The notes: generated by a model not told the origin, from the sequence alone. DNA of 64,000 nt from Bacillus sp. HSf4 (GCF_029537375.1 NZ_CP120679.1:2282001-2346000); one strand, 5' to 3'; positions 27,126-36,622 are shown, numbered from the stretch's first letter. Program-made: numbers and translations.

Positions 27126-27257
27126 ATGGGCAAAAAACAGCGAAACAGAGTGACCGGGCTGAAGAAAAACAATCACATCCCCGCAAAAGATGTGATCGCG
27201 GCGGAGGAAGCACACGAAAAAGACTTCAGCGCCAGAAAACGAAAGAACACAACGTAA
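27126..27257 (+). CDS. Small basic protein, 43 residues
   Basis: Highly charged peptide (MGKKQRNRVTGLKKNNHIP... ending ARKRKNTT) starting at an ATG preceded by GGAGGTCAAAGGTATA. No membrane segment. Conserved-looking context in front of yodL with its own terminator; function unknown. Confidence 0.7.
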   Translation: MGKKQRNRVTGLKKNNHIPAKDVIAAEEAHEKDFSARKRKNTT

Positions 27258-27258
27258 A

Positions 27259-27293
27259 AAAACTGCGGATGGCGCTTCCGCAGTTTTTTTACG
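27259..27293. terminator. Terminator between the 43-residue gene and yodL
   Basis: AAAAAAACTGCGGA / TCCGCAGTTTTTTT hairpin; A-run and T-run on both sides make it bidirectional. Confidence 0.92.
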
Positions 27294-27294
27294 T

Positions 27295-27609
27295 TTAGGA
27301 CGACTGGAGTAAAATCCGGTTGATCTTTCTCCAGCCTGTTGATAGCAGTTTATAGTAGGTTTTTCCTTTTTTCCCTTCATCGATTAAAACGATGTCGCCT
27401 GTGGCAAGAAATCTGGCCTTATAGTCATTCGGCACCGTGTCATACACATTAAAGGTGGAAAACGTCCGCTCAAGCACATCCGCATGGGTTCTGCCGTTTA
27501 TTTCTGTTCTGTAAACCATCTCATATCCCTTATCTTCTCCAAAGCAAGGCGTTTGAAAAATCGTCACATCATAAGCTGTCAGCTTCTTTTTAAACAACAT
27601 CAACGGCAA
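27295..27609 (-). CDS. yodL: Conserved hypothetical YodL
   Basis: 104-residue soluble protein (LFKKKLTAYDVTIFQTPCFG at the start). YodL of B. subtilis impairs cell shape and MreB function when overproduced and is expressed in sporulation. TTG start at 27609 follows GGGAGGG by six bases. It lies 54 bases downstream of yodM. No motif beyond the family itself is visible. Confidence 0.85.
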   Translation of the reverse strand: MPLMLFKKKLTAYDVTIFQTPCFGEDKGYEMVYRTEINGRTHADVLERTFSTFNVYDTVPNDYKARFLATGDIVLIDEGKKGKTYYKLLSTGWRKINRILLQSS

Positions 27610-27663
27610 TACGATCCCTCCCTTTTTATATACTATTGGCGTTTGGCAAGGGAAACCCTTTGA

Positions 27664-28275
27664 CTAGTTTTGTCGAACAAGCGGGTAGTTTTCGCCAATT
27701 TTCTTGAAGAGGAAAAACAGCGCCAGACCGAGAGAAAATCCTGCTATAACATCGGTTGTGTAATGGACGCCGAGATAAATGCGGCTGATTCCGATCAGGA
27801 TGGTCACCAGGCCTGTCCACACCAAAACGGCCGTCCTGTGCTTCTTGAAAAAAGGAATGTGCAGTAAAAGGATATATGCGATAAATGGATACATGCTCGC
27901 CGCATTCATCGAATGCCCGCTCGGAAAGCTGAAGGATGTCTCATGAACGAGATGGCTCACTTCAGGCCGCGGCCGGGAAATCCAGTCTTTTAGTCCTTCA
28001 TTGACCGTTCTTTCCAGAAGAAAAAGCAGATAAACATACAGTGAAGCCGCCGCTTTTTTGCGGTAAGCGAGCAGCAGTGTCAAAACGAGCATCACGGTCA
28101 GCAGCAAGCCGCTTGACCCAATCCCTGTCATCGCTTTAAAAAACGGGGTGAGGAGCGGCTGTCTGAGAGCCGCGGCCGCCTTCGCGATATGAACGTCGAT
28201 CAGCTGAACAGCAGGAACGCGGATGAGGGCGGCCATGACCAGAAAAAGTGCGGTGAAAATGAGTGTGTTACGCAT
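27664..28275 (-). CDS. yodM: PAP2-family membrane phosphatase
   Basis: 203-residue integral membrane protein with the three PAP2 signatures: KDWISRPRP, PSGHS and SRIYLGVHYTTDV. Catalytic His in the second and third, Arg in the first. It probably dephosphorylates a lipid phosphate such as undecaprenyl-PP or PGP at the membrane surface. ATG at 28275 follows AAGGAGG at a rather long 13-base spacing. Confidence 0.9.
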   Translation of the reverse strand: MRNTLIFTALFLVMAALIRVPAVQLIDVHIAKAAAALRQPLLTPFFKAMTGIGSSGLLLTVMLVLTLLLAYRKKAAASLYVYLLFLLERTVNEGLKDWISRPRPEVSHLVHETSFSFPSGHSMNAASMYPFIAYILLLHIPFFKKHRTAVLVWTGLVTILIGISRIYLGVHYTTDVIAGFSLGLALFFLFKKIGENYPLVRQN

Positions 28276-28355
28276 CGAAAAATCTGCGCCTCCTTAAGTC
28301 GATATTGTTTACATATTGTACCCCCGCTTCTCTTTTTAAGGCAATAAATGAAAAA

Positions 28356-28382
28356 GGACCGAAGGCAAAGCCCGGCCGGTCC
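28356..28382 (-). terminator. yozD terminator
   Basis: Minus strand GGACCG / CGGTCC hairpin followed by TTTTTC, just after the yozD stop. Confidence 0.75.
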
Positions 28383-28390
28383 CCATCGCT

Positions 28391-28561
28391 TTAATCTTCT
28401 ATATGCTCATCTATCATACATTTTGCAAGCAGGTAATCAAAGGTGATATCGGCAATTTCGAACAGTTCGTCCTCATTCGGTATGTAGCCTCTTCTTGTCA
28501 GCTCAAGATAAAAAAAATCAGCGATTTCTTCAGTATCTATCATAAGCTCAATTTCTTTCAT
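28391..28561 (-). CDS. yozD: Small conserved protein YozD
   Basis: 56-residue acidic, helical protein (starts MKEIELMIDTEEIADFFY, ends KCMIDEHIED). ATG at 28561 preceded by AAGGAGGCGATCAAA, an excellent site. Length and location between yodM and yodN match YozD of B. subtilis. Function unknown. Confidence 0.8.
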   Translation of the reverse strand: MKEIELMIDTEEIADFFYLELTRRGYIPNEDELFEIADITFDYLLAKCMIDEHIED

Positions 28562-28681
28562 TTTGATCGCCTCCTTATTCTGATGTATGAGCCGGCATTC
28601 GGATTTATAACCGGATTGTCATAATGTTTGTCCCTTCTCATATACATGTTGTAACAAAACAAAGCGGGAAGGGGAAAAGAA

Positions 28682-28816
28682 ATGATCCAAAAAATGATTG
28701 CAGCGCTTGACGGAGACGGTTTCGACCTGATGCTGGAAAAAGTCTTGAAAGTCATGTTCGGATTCATTTTGTTCGGTTGCTTTCCTTATTTTTTATATTT
28801 GCTGTTTTTCAGCTGA
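28682..28816 (+). CDS. Small membrane peptide, 44 residues, tail-to-tail with yodN
   Basis: Amphipathic N-terminus (MIQKMIAALDGDGFDLMLEK) followed by a single hydrophobic helix (VMFGFILFGCFPYFLYLLFF). The ATG is preceded by GAAGGGG at a fair distance. Its last eight bases overlap the end of the convergent yodN. No recognised family. The membrane helix and ribosome site support it; no independent evidence of expression. Confidence 0.5.
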   Translation: MIQKMIAALDGDGFDLMLEKVLKVMFGFILFGCFPYFLYLLFFS

Positions 28817-29489
28817 AATATTCTTTCAGGCTGTTTAAAACAAAATTCATCATTTCTTTGTATTCCGCATCCTGAAACATTTCATACAGCACTTTGTAGT
28901 CGTTGTAAATATCCAGCAGCTCATCCACGACAGCCACGGCCATTTCACGCTCATGCTCCTGCTCTTCATTATCTGTGGCAGATGGCAGCAATACCTTTTC
29001 TGAAATCGGTTCATCCAGTTCCTGTCCGGCTTCACCGACATAATGAACAAAAAGCAGCTGGTGAACAAACTGATCCATTTCATATGTTCTGAGCACAAGT
29101 GTCAAGTCTTCTTCTTCCGTCTCAAGCCATTCCCCGTCTTTCAGGCGGGTCAGTTCATATATAATATCCTCCCAGCCGTCCTCTACATATCTCCAGATTT
29201 CCGTTCTGTGTCCGGTGATTTTAAAGAGCTCTTTGCCGTAATCTTTTACATACACGACATCACCGATTAGAAAACCATATTCGATATCAAGCTTTTCCGT
29301 CTCGACGATGACCCCGTCATAATCTTTATAAAGCTGTAAAGAAGACTCAAAATAAAGAACTTCATTATGATTGACTTCATAAAGAAAATGCTTGTCGATT
29401 TTATGAACTTTTGTCACAGTTCCGACCGTTCCGTACATGACAACAACTACAACATCTCCGACTTTAAATTTAGGCGCGTTTGGCTTCAT
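28809..29489 (-). CDS. yodN: Conserved hypothetical YodN
   Basis: 226-residue protein. The N-terminal half reads as two SH3-like beta modules (FKVGDVVVVVMYGTVGTVTK and FLIGDVVYVKDYGKELFKIT), each a short barrel with a G-x-V pattern; the C-terminal part is acidic and helical. ATG at 29489 follows GGGGGAGTCAAA. No catalytic motif. Function unknown. Confidence 0.85.
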   Translation of the reverse strand: MKPNAPKFKVGDVVVVVMYGTVGTVTKVHKIDKHFLYEVNHNEVLYFESSLQLYKDYDGVIVETEKLDIEYGFLIGDVVYVKDYGKELFKITGHRTEIWRYVEDGWEDIIYELTRLKDGEWLETEEEDLTLVLRTYEMDQFVHQLLFVHYVGEAGQELDEPISEKVLLPSATDNEEQEHEREMAVAVVDELLDIYNDYKVLYEMFQDAEYKEMMNFVLNSLKEYFS

Positions 29490-29637
29490 TTTGACTCCCC
29501 CTTGCCTTAAAGCTTCCGTCTTACGCTTATCGTATGCATAAGGCTGTCATTTCGCATGGGCAAGGATACAACGCATGAACGTGTTTGCCGAAAATCCTAA
29601 AAAACCATGCCGGCACCCGGGATTAGGCCATAAAAGA

Positions 29638-29662
29638 ACCCGCAGACATCGATCTGCGGGTT
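29638..29662. terminator. yozE terminator
   Basis: ACCCGCAGA / TCTGCGGGT hairpin with flanking T-runs on the minus strand. Confidence 0.85.
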
Positions 29663-29884
29663 TTACTGCCTTGTTTCCGATATATATTTTTCCCAAGCCT
29701 CATCAAATGTCGTCATCGATGATAAATAATCTCCATTGAGCTCAAGGTATGAACTGATTTCATCGTACTGGTTTGACGTCTTCGGAAACCCGTGATCATG
29801 ATAGGCGTGATTGGCAAATTCACTGATCGCGTCTTTCGGCTTCGGATGTCGGTATTTCATTAAATAATGATAAAAGGATTTCAC
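29663..29884 (-). CDS. yozE: YozE family protein (UPF0346, SAM-like fold)
   Basis: 73-residue protein beginning KSFYHYLMKYRHPKPKDAIS, typical of the YozE family, a small sterile-alpha-motif-like helical bundle of unknown function. ATG at 29884 follows GGGGGAGG. Full length. Confidence 0.9.
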   Translation of the reverse strand: MKSFYHYLMKYRHPKPKDAISEFANHAYHDHGFPKTSNQYDEISSYLELNGDYLSSMTTFDEAWEKYISETRQ

Positions 29885-29945
29885 GGCCTCCCCCTCCTGT
29901 CTTCTTTTGATGTACTATTATACAGGCACCAGAAAAAAATACAAA

Positions 29946-29974
29946 CAAAAAAACCGGCTTTAGTCAAGCCGGTT
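29946..29974. terminator. Terminator after yokU
   Basis: AAACCGGCTT / AAGCCGGTTT with a five-base loop and T/A-runs on both sides. Confidence 0.88.
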
Positions 29975-30255
29975 TAAGACGAGAAGTCAAAATAATTGCG
30001 CTTTAAAATCCGCTCGGTTTTCATTAGCGTGTCAAATGATACGGATGAAGGCAGTGCTTTTGTATCGATCAAGAGCAGCTGGTTTTCAATGTCTTGAATG
30101 ATGGATTCCTCCTGATAGACCATCCCGCAGCTGCCGCAGCTGACAGCGGGCGTCTCCGTGATTTCAACCGCTTTTGTGCCGTCCGGCAGCTCCCAGTATA
30201 CGGTCGTTCGGTCATGTTCTGCTTCCGTCTGGCCGCACCAGTCACAGCGCTTCAT
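29974..30255 (-). CDS. yokU: YokU family zinc-ribbon-like protein
   Basis: 93-residue protein with two Cys pairs (CDWC at residues 4-7 and CGSC near 40-43) that likely bind one zinc. YokU-type proteins occur beside lysine 2,3-aminomutase genes. Its ATG overlaps the kamA stop, so it is the last gene of the kamA operon and translationally coupled. Function unknown. Confidence 0.88.
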   Translation of the reverse strand: MKRCDWCGQTEAEHDRTTVYWELPDGTKAVEITETPAVSCGSCGMVYQEESIIQDIENQLLLIDTKALPSSVSFDTLMKTERILKRNYFDFSS

Positions 30256-31661
30256 TGAGCACGCCCCTCAGCTTCGCTTTCTTTATTCTGCTGGGCGAGG
30301 AATTTCTTTTCTTTTAATTCATCCCGCTTTGCCCTTCGGCTTTTCAATGTTTCATGGTCAGGCCGCTCAGAATAGCTTTCCCGCCTTTTTAAACGGGTTA
30401 AGCCGTCAGGTGTATAAGAGAGCGTCTGATCCTCAAAGATCGCGGAGATGCCGATCTGTTCTTTTTCCCTCATCACCTCTGGATAGATTTCGGCGAAATA
30501 ATCGTTCGCTCTGCCTGGCACATAGTTTTCCGGCTCAGGATAAGAAGTGATCACCCCTTCAAAATTGCGGAGTACGACTTTGTCAGGGCTTTGCGAAATC
30601 AGGTAGTTCGGTTGAATGGCGATTTTCCCGCCCCCGCCCGGTGCGTCCACAACAAAGGTCGGTACGGCGTACCCGCTCGTATGCCCCCGCAAGCCTTCAA
30701 TGATTTCAAGCCCCTTTGACACTGGGGCCCTGAAGTGGCCGATGCCTTCGGATAAATCACACTGATAAATGTAATACGGGCGGACTCTGATTTTGACCAA
30801 ATCGTGCATCAGTTTTTTCATAATGGGAACGCTGTCATTTATGCCCGCCAAAATCACCGCCTGATTGCCGACCGGAACGCCTGCGTTGACAAGCTTTTCA
30901 CAGGCTTCCTTCGCTTCTTCGGTGATTTCGATGCTCGTGTTGAAATGGGTGTTCAGCCAGACGGGATGGTATTTTTTCAAAATGTCGCAAAGCTTATCGG
31001 TGATCCGCTGCGGAAACACGACAGGAGCTCTCGTGCCAATCCGAATAATTTCAACGTGCGGAATGGCGCGCAGATTTTTCAAGATGTACTCCAGTATCTG
31101 ATCATTGATTAACAGACCGTCCCCTCCCGAAATCAGCACATCCCTGACATCCGGTGTATCCCGAATATATCCGATCGCCTGGTCAAGCTGCTTTTTCGGC
31201 ACCCCCATGCCGATTTGACCTGAAAAGCGCCGCCTCGTACAGTATCTGCAATACATGGAGCACTGATTTGTGACGAGAAAAAGAACGCGGTCAGGGTACC
31301 GGTGGGTTAGCCCCGGTACAGGTGAATCTTCATCTTCATGCAGGGGATCTTCAAGATCGTATTTCGTTTTATGCATTTCCTCTGACAGCGGAACCGATTG
31401 CATCCTGATCGGACAGCGGGGATCGTCGGGATTCATAAGGGAAGCGTAGTAAGGTGTAATATTTAGAGGAATCGTTTTTGTAGAAATCCGCACCCCCTCT
31501 TCTTCTTCTTTTGTCAGATTGACGACCTTTTTTAAATCATCCAACGTTCTCACGGTATGAGTCAGCTGCCATATCCAATCATTCCACTTTTCTTCGGGAA
31601 CATCTTTCCAAAGCTCAATTTCCTTCCAATGCCTTTTTGGCTTGAACAGGCCGTTTGCCAT
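30252..31661 (-). CDS. kamA: Lysine 2,3-aminomutase
   Basis: 469-residue radical-SAM, PLP-dependent enzyme that converts L-lysine to L-beta-lysine. The [4Fe-4S] motif is CSMYCRYCTRRR (about residue 125) with the PLP lysine in the GGGGKIA region (about 330). ATG at 31661 follows AGGGGGATGGAAT; 26 upstream codons of open frame are rejected. Sixth gene of the yodTSRQP-kamA-yokU unit. With the acetyltransferase YodP it can make N-epsilon-acetyl-beta-lysine, a compatible solute, or start beta-lysine breakdown. Confidence 0.95.
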   Translation of the reverse strand: MANGLFKPKRHWKEIELWKDVPEEKWNDWIWQLTHTVRTLDDLKKVVNLTKEEEEGVRISTKTIPLNITPYYASLMNPDDPRCPIRMQSVPLSEEMHKTKYDLEDPLHEDEDSPVPGLTHRYPDRVLFLVTNQCSMYCRYCTRRRFSGQIGMGVPKKQLDQAIGYIRDTPDVRDVLISGGDGLLINDQILEYILKNLRAIPHVEIIRIGTRAPVVFPQRITDKLCDILKKYHPVWLNTHFNTSIEITEEAKEACEKLVNAGVPVGNQAVILAGINDSVPIMKKLMHDLVKIRVRPYYIYQCDLSEGIGHFRAPVSKGLEIIEGLRGHTSGYAVPTFVVDAPGGGGKIAIQPNYLISQSPDKVVLRNFEGVITSYPEPENYVPGRANDYFAEIYPEVMREKEQIGISAIFEDQTLSYTPDGLTRLKRRESYSERPDHETLKSRRAKRDELKEKKFLAQQNKESEAEGRAQ

Positions 31662-31735
31662 ATTCCATCCCCCTATCAGCATTTTTCCTATTACTTCCCA
31701 GGTTATGTCACGGTCAGGGAAAGTGCCTCTTATTT

Positions 31736-32581
31736 TCAAAAATCATCCTGAAAGCCGCTTAAATTCTTGCACCAGATGTTCATGTTCTCAATTGCTTCAT
31801 AAATGAGGCAATTGTTGATAAGACGCCCCCTGTAACGGTAAGACAAATGATAAAGACTGGCGTTCATTCCGAAGGAAGCCGCTCTTGCAATCGAAAAAAC
31901 AGAAAAGATGCCGGCTTTTTTCAGGTCTGCTTCAAGTGCCGTGATGAGCCGCTTTGTCAAAGAAGAGCCCCGATACGAAGGGAGAACGGCACAATCGGTC
32001 AATTCCGCATGCCCCAAAGCGGGATTGATATCTGCCGCCGCTGCTGCGATCAGCTTGTTTTCGTCAAATGCGAGCCGGTAAACAGTTCCTTCGGCCATCA
32101 GCTTTTCAAGGTAGGTATGATCGAAAACAGGTGCCGGATATACCGGGAAGACATCCTTGTAGAGCTTTGCCATAAGAGGTGCATCCTCTGCGTCGGCCTG
32201 CCTGATCTTAAATTCGCTTTTCTTTTCCGCTTTTAAACATTTGGTGCAAAATAATGTTTCCAGCATTTGATCCTGTCTGTTCCAATCCTGTGTCTCTCGT
32301 CTGCTTTCTTTTACATATCTCACAAACAGTTCGGCGTCATGGCCGTTAAAATATCCGTCTATCTGTCCTTCCGGCTCATACAGATGCTCAAGCATAGCGG
32401 TTCTGTCTCGTGCTTTCGCAAAAATGATGATCTTTTCAAGATTACGCGCTTTTGCAGCTTTCAGTATATCCGGGAAAAAAGAAGCGACATCCCCTTCATA
32501 GTTGATGACTCTGATTCTTTTATTCAGCACATCAAGATCGATCTCGAGCGTGCCGTATTCGTTGCTCCATTTTTCCGTCAT
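31736..32581 (-). CDS. yodP: Beta-lysine N6-acetyltransferase
   Basis: 281-residue GNAT-family enzyme (AblB type) whose acetyl-CoA site lies in the second half (LTDCAVLPSYRGSSLTKRLI, about residues 190-209). It acetylates the epsilon amino group of beta-lysine made by KamA. ATG at 32581 follows AAGGAGGGGGCC. Operon member, with yodQ 18 bases upstream. Confidence 0.9.
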   Translation of the reverse strand: MTEKWSNEYGTLEIDLDVLNKRIRVINYEGDVASFFPDILKAAKARNLEKIIIFAKARDRTAMLEHLYEPEGQIDGYFNGHDAELFVRYVKESRRETQDWNRQDQMLETLFCTKCLKAEKKSEFKIRQADAEDAPLMAKLYKDVFPVYPAPVFDHTYLEKLMAEGTVYRLAFDENKLIAAAAADINPALGHAELTDCAVLPSYRGSSLTKRLITALEADLKKAGIFSVFSIARAASFGMNASLYHLSYRYRGRLINNCLIYEAIENMNIWCKNLSGFQDDF

Positions 32582-32599
32582 GGCCCCCTCCTTGTCGCT

Positions 32600-33868
32600 T
32601 TACTTTTCATAGCCACACCAATTCATAATGAAGAGGCTGATGATTTTCGCCGCTTTGATCATCGCATCCTTTTCAATGTATTCATTCGCTTGATGAGCCA
32701 GCTTTGTTTCGCCCGGTCCGAAGACGATGGCTGGCGTATCTCCCGCATGGGACAGGACGCCTCCGTCTGTCGCCCATGGAGACGCTTCGACGGCAGGCTG
32801 TTTGCCGGTGATGTTTTGATAGGCGTTTTTCAGAGAAACCGCCAATTCATGATCATCAGCTAAATCATTGGGCATCCATCTTGCCCCAAACCATTCGACT
32901 TCCACAGGGTAATGCTTAAACCAGTCATCATGATACTGAAGATCTTGGAGCCAGTTCTCCAATTCAGCCTGGACGGCTTCCGGGGATTCGTTCGGGGCGA
33001 TTCCGCACCTTCCCTCCAAGGTCACGGTGTCGGCGACCGATGAGGGCCATGCGCCGCCCTTGATGGTTCCGATATTGATCGGGACAGGGATCGGGATATG
33101 TTCATATAAGGAATCTTTGATTCTTTTATTTCTCACCGATTCAAGCTGACGGATCGACCCGATGACAAGCATGCTTTTTTCTATGGCGCTAACGCCTTCA
33201 TACCTTGTGCCTCCATGTGCGGAAAGCCCTTTTACCGTGATTCTGAACCACATTGATCCCTGCTGTTTGATAAAGATTTTCATATTTGTCGGCTCCGGGA
33301 TCAGGGCTCCGTCCGCCCGGTACCCCCGCATGACGGCGGCAAGGGTTCCCGCTCCTCCGCATTCTTCATCGACGACGCTTTGAAAAATAAGGTCCCCTTT
33401 CAATCGGACCCCGCATTGTTCAAGCGCTTCGATCGCCATTAACAGGGCGGTATTCCCTCCCTTCATATCAGTCGTGCCGCGCCCGTAAATCCTTCCGTGT
33501 TTCATGATCGGCTGAAACGGCTCGATGTCCCAATCATTGCGGTTCCCTGCGGGGACGACATCGATGTGGCCGTTGAGAATCAGCGATTTCCCCCCTCCTG
33601 AACCGCGCTTGACAGCCGCGATATTCGGACTTTCTTTGAAGCTTGTTCTGTCGGATTTAAACAGGGGATGCTGATTTAATTGTTTTATGCTCGGTTCCCA
33701 GACATCGATTTCAGCGTCAAACTGCCTCAGTTTTTCCAAGACGACGGCTTGAGCGTTAAATTCTTCTCCGAGCGTGCTTTTTTCACCGACGAGCTTTTTC
33801 AACAGGCGAACCGCTTTTTTTTCGTGCGAATCAATCCAATCGCACACTTTTCTCTCTATGTTCTCCAT
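32600..33868 (-). CDS. yodQ: M20 family deacylase (ArgE/DapE/ACY1 type)
   Basis: 422-residue zinc amidohydrolase. Metal ligands visible in [18 protein letters not shown] and DEECGGAG; a lid/dimerisation domain lies in the middle. It probably deacylates an intermediate of the beta-lysine pathway. ATG at 33868 follows AGGAGGAATTGG. The upstream in-frame ATG at 33916 would overlap yodR and lacks a better site. Confidence 0.9.
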   Translation of the reverse strand: MENIERKVCDWIDSHEKKAVRLLKKLVGEKSTLGEEFNAQAVVLEKLRQFDAEIDVWEPSIKQLNQHPLFKSDRTSFKESPNIAAVKRGSGGGKSLILNGHIDVVPAGNRNDWDIEPFQPIMKHGRIYGRGTTDMKGGNTALLMAIEALEQCGVRLKGDLIFQSVVDEECGGAGTLAAVMRGYRADGALIPEPTNMKIFIKQQGSMWFRITVKGLSAHGGTRYEGVSAIEKSMLVIGSIRQLESVRNKRIKDSLYEHIPIPVPINIGTIKGGAWPSSVADTVTLEGRCGIAPNESPEAVQAELENWLQDLQYHDDWFKHYPVEVEWFGARWMPNDLADDHELAVSLKNAYQNITGKQPAVEASPWATDGGVLSHAGDTPAIVFGPGETKLAHQANEYIEKDAMIKAAKIISLFIMNWCGYEK

Positions 33869-33881
33869 CCAATTCCTCCTC

Positions 33882-34535
33882 TTACGAAAACGGCTGATCG
33901 ATCCTGACCTTTCCATCTGTCAGCCGCAGTACATCTTCAAGATCTGCTCCGTTCATCAGTTCTTTTAAAACAAAACCTTCGTGTTCAATCGCAATCACAG
34001 CTTTATCGGTAATGACCATGTCAACACAGCCTTTGGCCGTTAAAGGGAGCGTGCAGTTTTCCACGAGCTTCGGCGCCCCGTTTTTATCGGTATGGCTCAT
34101 GACAACGATCACTTTTTTCGCTTTTTGGGCAAGCTCCATTGCCCCTCCCATCCCGGGGACTTTTTTGCCCGGCACGATCCAGTTGGCAAGATCTCCAGAC
34201 CTGCTGACCTGGAGGGATCCGAGGATCGTCAAGTCGATGCAGCCTTTTCTGATCATCCCAAAAGACACGGCCGAATCAAAATAGGAAGCCCCTTTGACAA
34301 CCGTGACGGGGTAGCCCGCCGCATTGCAAAGGTTCTCATCCTCACTTCCCTTTTCAGGCGTTTCCCCGATCCCGAGCACACCGTTTTCCGCTTGAATCAT
34401 GACGGAAATGCCGGGGGCCAAAAAATTCGGGACTAAAGACGGGATGCCGATTCCCAAGTTGACAACCATTCCATTTTTCACTTCTTCAGCCGCTCTTTTT
34501 GCGATTTGCTCCCGCTCCGTTACTCCCAAACCCAT
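33882..34535 (-). CDS. yodR: 3-oxoacid CoA-transferase subunit B
   Basis: 217-residue beta subunit of a class I CoA-transferase. The catalytic Glu lies in the [11 protein letters not shown] motif and a typical glycine-rich [14 protein letters not shown] precedes it. With YodS it moves CoA between acyl groups, here most likely a beta-lysine-derived acid (inference from operon). Its first 16 bases overlap the yodS end. Confidence 0.92.
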   Translation of the reverse strand: MGLGVTEREQIAKRAAEEVKNGMVVNLGIGIPSLVPNFLAPGISVMIQAENGVLGIGETPEKGSEDENLCNAAGYPVTVVKGASYFDSAVSFGMIRKGCIDLTILGSLQVSRSGDLANWIVPGKKVPGMGGAMELAQKAKKVIVVMSHTDKNGAPKLVENCTLPLTAKGCVDMVITDKAVIAIEHEGFVLKELMNGADLEDVLRLTDGKVRIDQPFS

Positions 34536-35206
34536 TTCCAGTTCACCCCTCCCGTCTCGCTCACCCCATGGACAAAAACGCCTGGTGTCACGATCTCTTC
34601 TTCAGCAAGCTCACCCGCTGGGACGATCCGGTTGACCTCTGCAAATGTCTTGTCAGCGGCCATCGCCATGAGCGGATTCATGTTGCGGGCCGATTTATCA
34701 TATATAACGTTTCCGAACTCGTCGGCCGTTTTCCCGAAAACGAAGGCAAACTCAGCAGTCAGCGCCGCTTCGGCGAGATAGGATCGTCCATTGATGCTCA
34801 CAAGCTTCTTGCCTTCTCGCACCATCTCGTGATCAACCCCGATGTCGGACAAAATCCCGCCCAATCCTACACCGCCCGCACGGATTCTTTCGGCCAAAAT
34901 CCCCTGCGGAGAAAATTCAACGTCAAGAAACCCGTCTGTCATTTGTTTTCCGGCGACAGGGTTTGAGCCGATATGTGAAGCAATCAGCTTTTTTACCCGT
35001 TGATTGACGATCAAAGGGCCGATCCCGATGCCTGGAAACCCGGCATCATTACAAATCACCGTTAAATCTTTCACACCCGTTTCCAAAATCGCGCTGATGA
35101 AAGACGGGGGTGAACCGACTCCGCCAAATCCGCCGACCATAATGACCGACTCATCTTTTAAATCTGCAACCGCTTCTTCAATTGCCATCCGTTTATTCCG
35201 CATCAT
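34520..35206 (-). CDS. yodS: 3-oxoacid CoA-transferase subunit A
   Basis: 228-residue alpha subunit with the CoA-binding GGFGGVGSPPSFISA near residue 23. It forms a heterodimer with YodR. The frame begins MMRNKRM; the first or second ATG could be used. It overlaps yodT by 14 bases, so translation of the operon is chained. Confidence 0.92.
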   Translation of the reverse strand: MMRNKRMAIEEAVADLKDESVIMVGGFGGVGSPPSFISAILETGVKDLTVICNDAGFPGIGIGPLIVNQRVKKLIASHIGSNPVAGKQMTDGFLDVEFSPQGILAERIRAGGVGLGGILSDIGVDHEMVREGKKLVSINGRSYLAEAALTAEFAFVFGKTADEFGNVIYDKSARNMNPLMAMAADKTFAEVNRIVPAGELAEEEIVTPGVFVHGVSETGGVNWKWVWE

Positions 35207-36548
35207 CTGCTGAGATCACCTTTTCCACCTGTTTTTCAACCGCATGTACGGCTTCTTGCAAACAGAATACAAGCTCATCCATCTCATGATCCGTAATCGT
35301 CAGCGGCGGTGCGATGATCACGGCGTCGCCCCCGCCGCCGGCAATTCCCGCCTCCGCCGGATAAATGAGCAGCCCCCTCCTTTTCGCTTCGGAAATGATT
35401 CGCGCTGATACTGACAGTGACGAAGGAAACGGTTTTTTGCTTTTTTTATCAGAGACAAATTCAACACCCAAGAGCAGCCCTTTTCCGCGAATGTCACCAA
35501 TTATGTTTGATTGTTTCATGACATCCCTCAGCCGATTTTTCAGCCTTTTTCCTTTGGTCGCTGCTTGTCTTGGCAAATCATGCTTTATGATATAGCGCAG
35601 GACCGAAAGCGCGGCCGCGGCGGAAAAAGGGTTGGCGCTGTACGTATGACCGCTCATGATCACACCCGAGCCATTTTTGATCGTCTTCATGATCCCGTCC
35701 GTAATGACAGCCGCGGCAATCGGAGAATACCCGGCGCTCATTCCTTTCCCGAGAACAGCGATATCCGGCGTAACACCCCAATGTTCGATCGCCAGCATCT
35801 TCCCCGTTCTTCCCATGCCGCACATCACCTCATCCGCTATGAACAGAATCCCGTTTTCTTCGCAAAGATCTTTGATTCTTTTGTAGTACCCGCGAGGAGC
35901 GGCAATGGCGCCTCCCGCGGCTCCGATCACAGGTTCGGCCACAAAGCCGGCAATAAACGATTTGCCGATCCGTTTGATGGCAAGCTCTACCTCCTTCACA
36001 CATGCTGTTTCACATTCGGGAGCTGACAGCTGATACGGGCACCTGTAGCAGTTTGGAGCAGATGCAGCGGGATAGTTGTGCAGCATCTGTGTAAACCGGT
36101 AGCGCCGTTCGTAAAACCCCGACAGTGACAGGGCTCCGTTCGTGATTCCGTGATAGCTGTTCCATCTGGAAAGAAACATCGTTTTGTCGTTTTGCCCTTT
36201 TTCCTGCCAGTATTGAACAGCGATTTTCATTGCGGTTTCGACCGCTTCTGAGCCGCTGTTTACAAAAAAAGACCAGTTTAGATCTTCGGGCAGCACTTCC
36301 GCCAGCAGTTCGGCAAGCTGCTCCGCAGGCTGGCTCGTAAACTGTGAACGATAGACAAAAGAAACAGCATCCAGCTGTTCTTTGAGAGGAGCAATAACCT
36401 CGGATACTCCGTGGCCGAGGCTGCAAGTGACAGCACCTGAGCAGCCGTCAAGAAATCGTTTTCCGGTTTGATCGTATATATAGCTTCCTTTCGCATACTG
36501 AACGACCGGATAGCTTTGATGAAGATCCGGCTTAATCAAAAATGACAT
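35193..36548 (-). CDS. yodT: Class III aminotransferase
   Basis: 451-residue PLP-dependent aminotransferase of the omega-amino-acid type. Signatures: NSGSEAVETA (cofactor phosphate), FIADEVMCGMGRTG and the PLP lysine in LGKGMSAGY. First gene of the yodT-yodS-yodR-yodQ-yodP-kamA-yokU operon. ATG at 36548 follows a GGGGGGG run. In B. subtilis this operon is expressed in the mother cell under sigma-E; a matching -10 precedes this gene. Confidence 0.92.
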   Translation of the reverse strand: MSFLIKPDLHQSYPVVQYAKGSYIYDQTGKRFLDGCSGAVTCSLGHGVSEVIAPLKEQLDAVSFVYRSQFTSQPAEQLAELLAEVLPEDLNWSFFVNSGSEAVETAMKIAVQYWQEKGQNDKTMFLSRWNSYHGITNGALSLSGFYERRYRFTQMLHNYPAASAPNCYRCPYQLSAPECETACVKEVELAIKRIGKSFIAGFVAEPVIGAAGGAIAAPRGYYKRIKDLCEENGILFIADEVMCGMGRTGKMLAIEHWGVTPDIAVLGKGMSAGYSPIAAAVITDGIMKTIKNGSGVIMSGHTYSANPFSAAAALSVLRYIIKHDLPRQAATKGKRLKNRLRDVMKQSNIIGDIRGKGLLLGVEFVSDKKSKKPFPSSLSVSARIISEAKRRGLLIYPAEAGIAGGGGDAVIIAPPLTITDHEMDELVFCLQEAVHAVEKQVEKVISADDAE

Positions 36549-36591
36549 GCAGATTTCCCCCCCTTCCGAATGAAAAGGATGTTTTCTTTAC

Positions 36592-36622
36592 ATTGTATGA
36601 AGCGGGAAATGGCGGCATTCTT
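36592..36622 (-). promoter_or_regulatory. Sigma-E-like promoter of the yodT-kamA operon
   Basis: Minus strand CATACAAT, a good sigma-E -10, about 45 bases before the yodT start; the -35 (AGAATG) is weak. Consistent with sigma-E control known for this operon. Confidence 0.4.
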
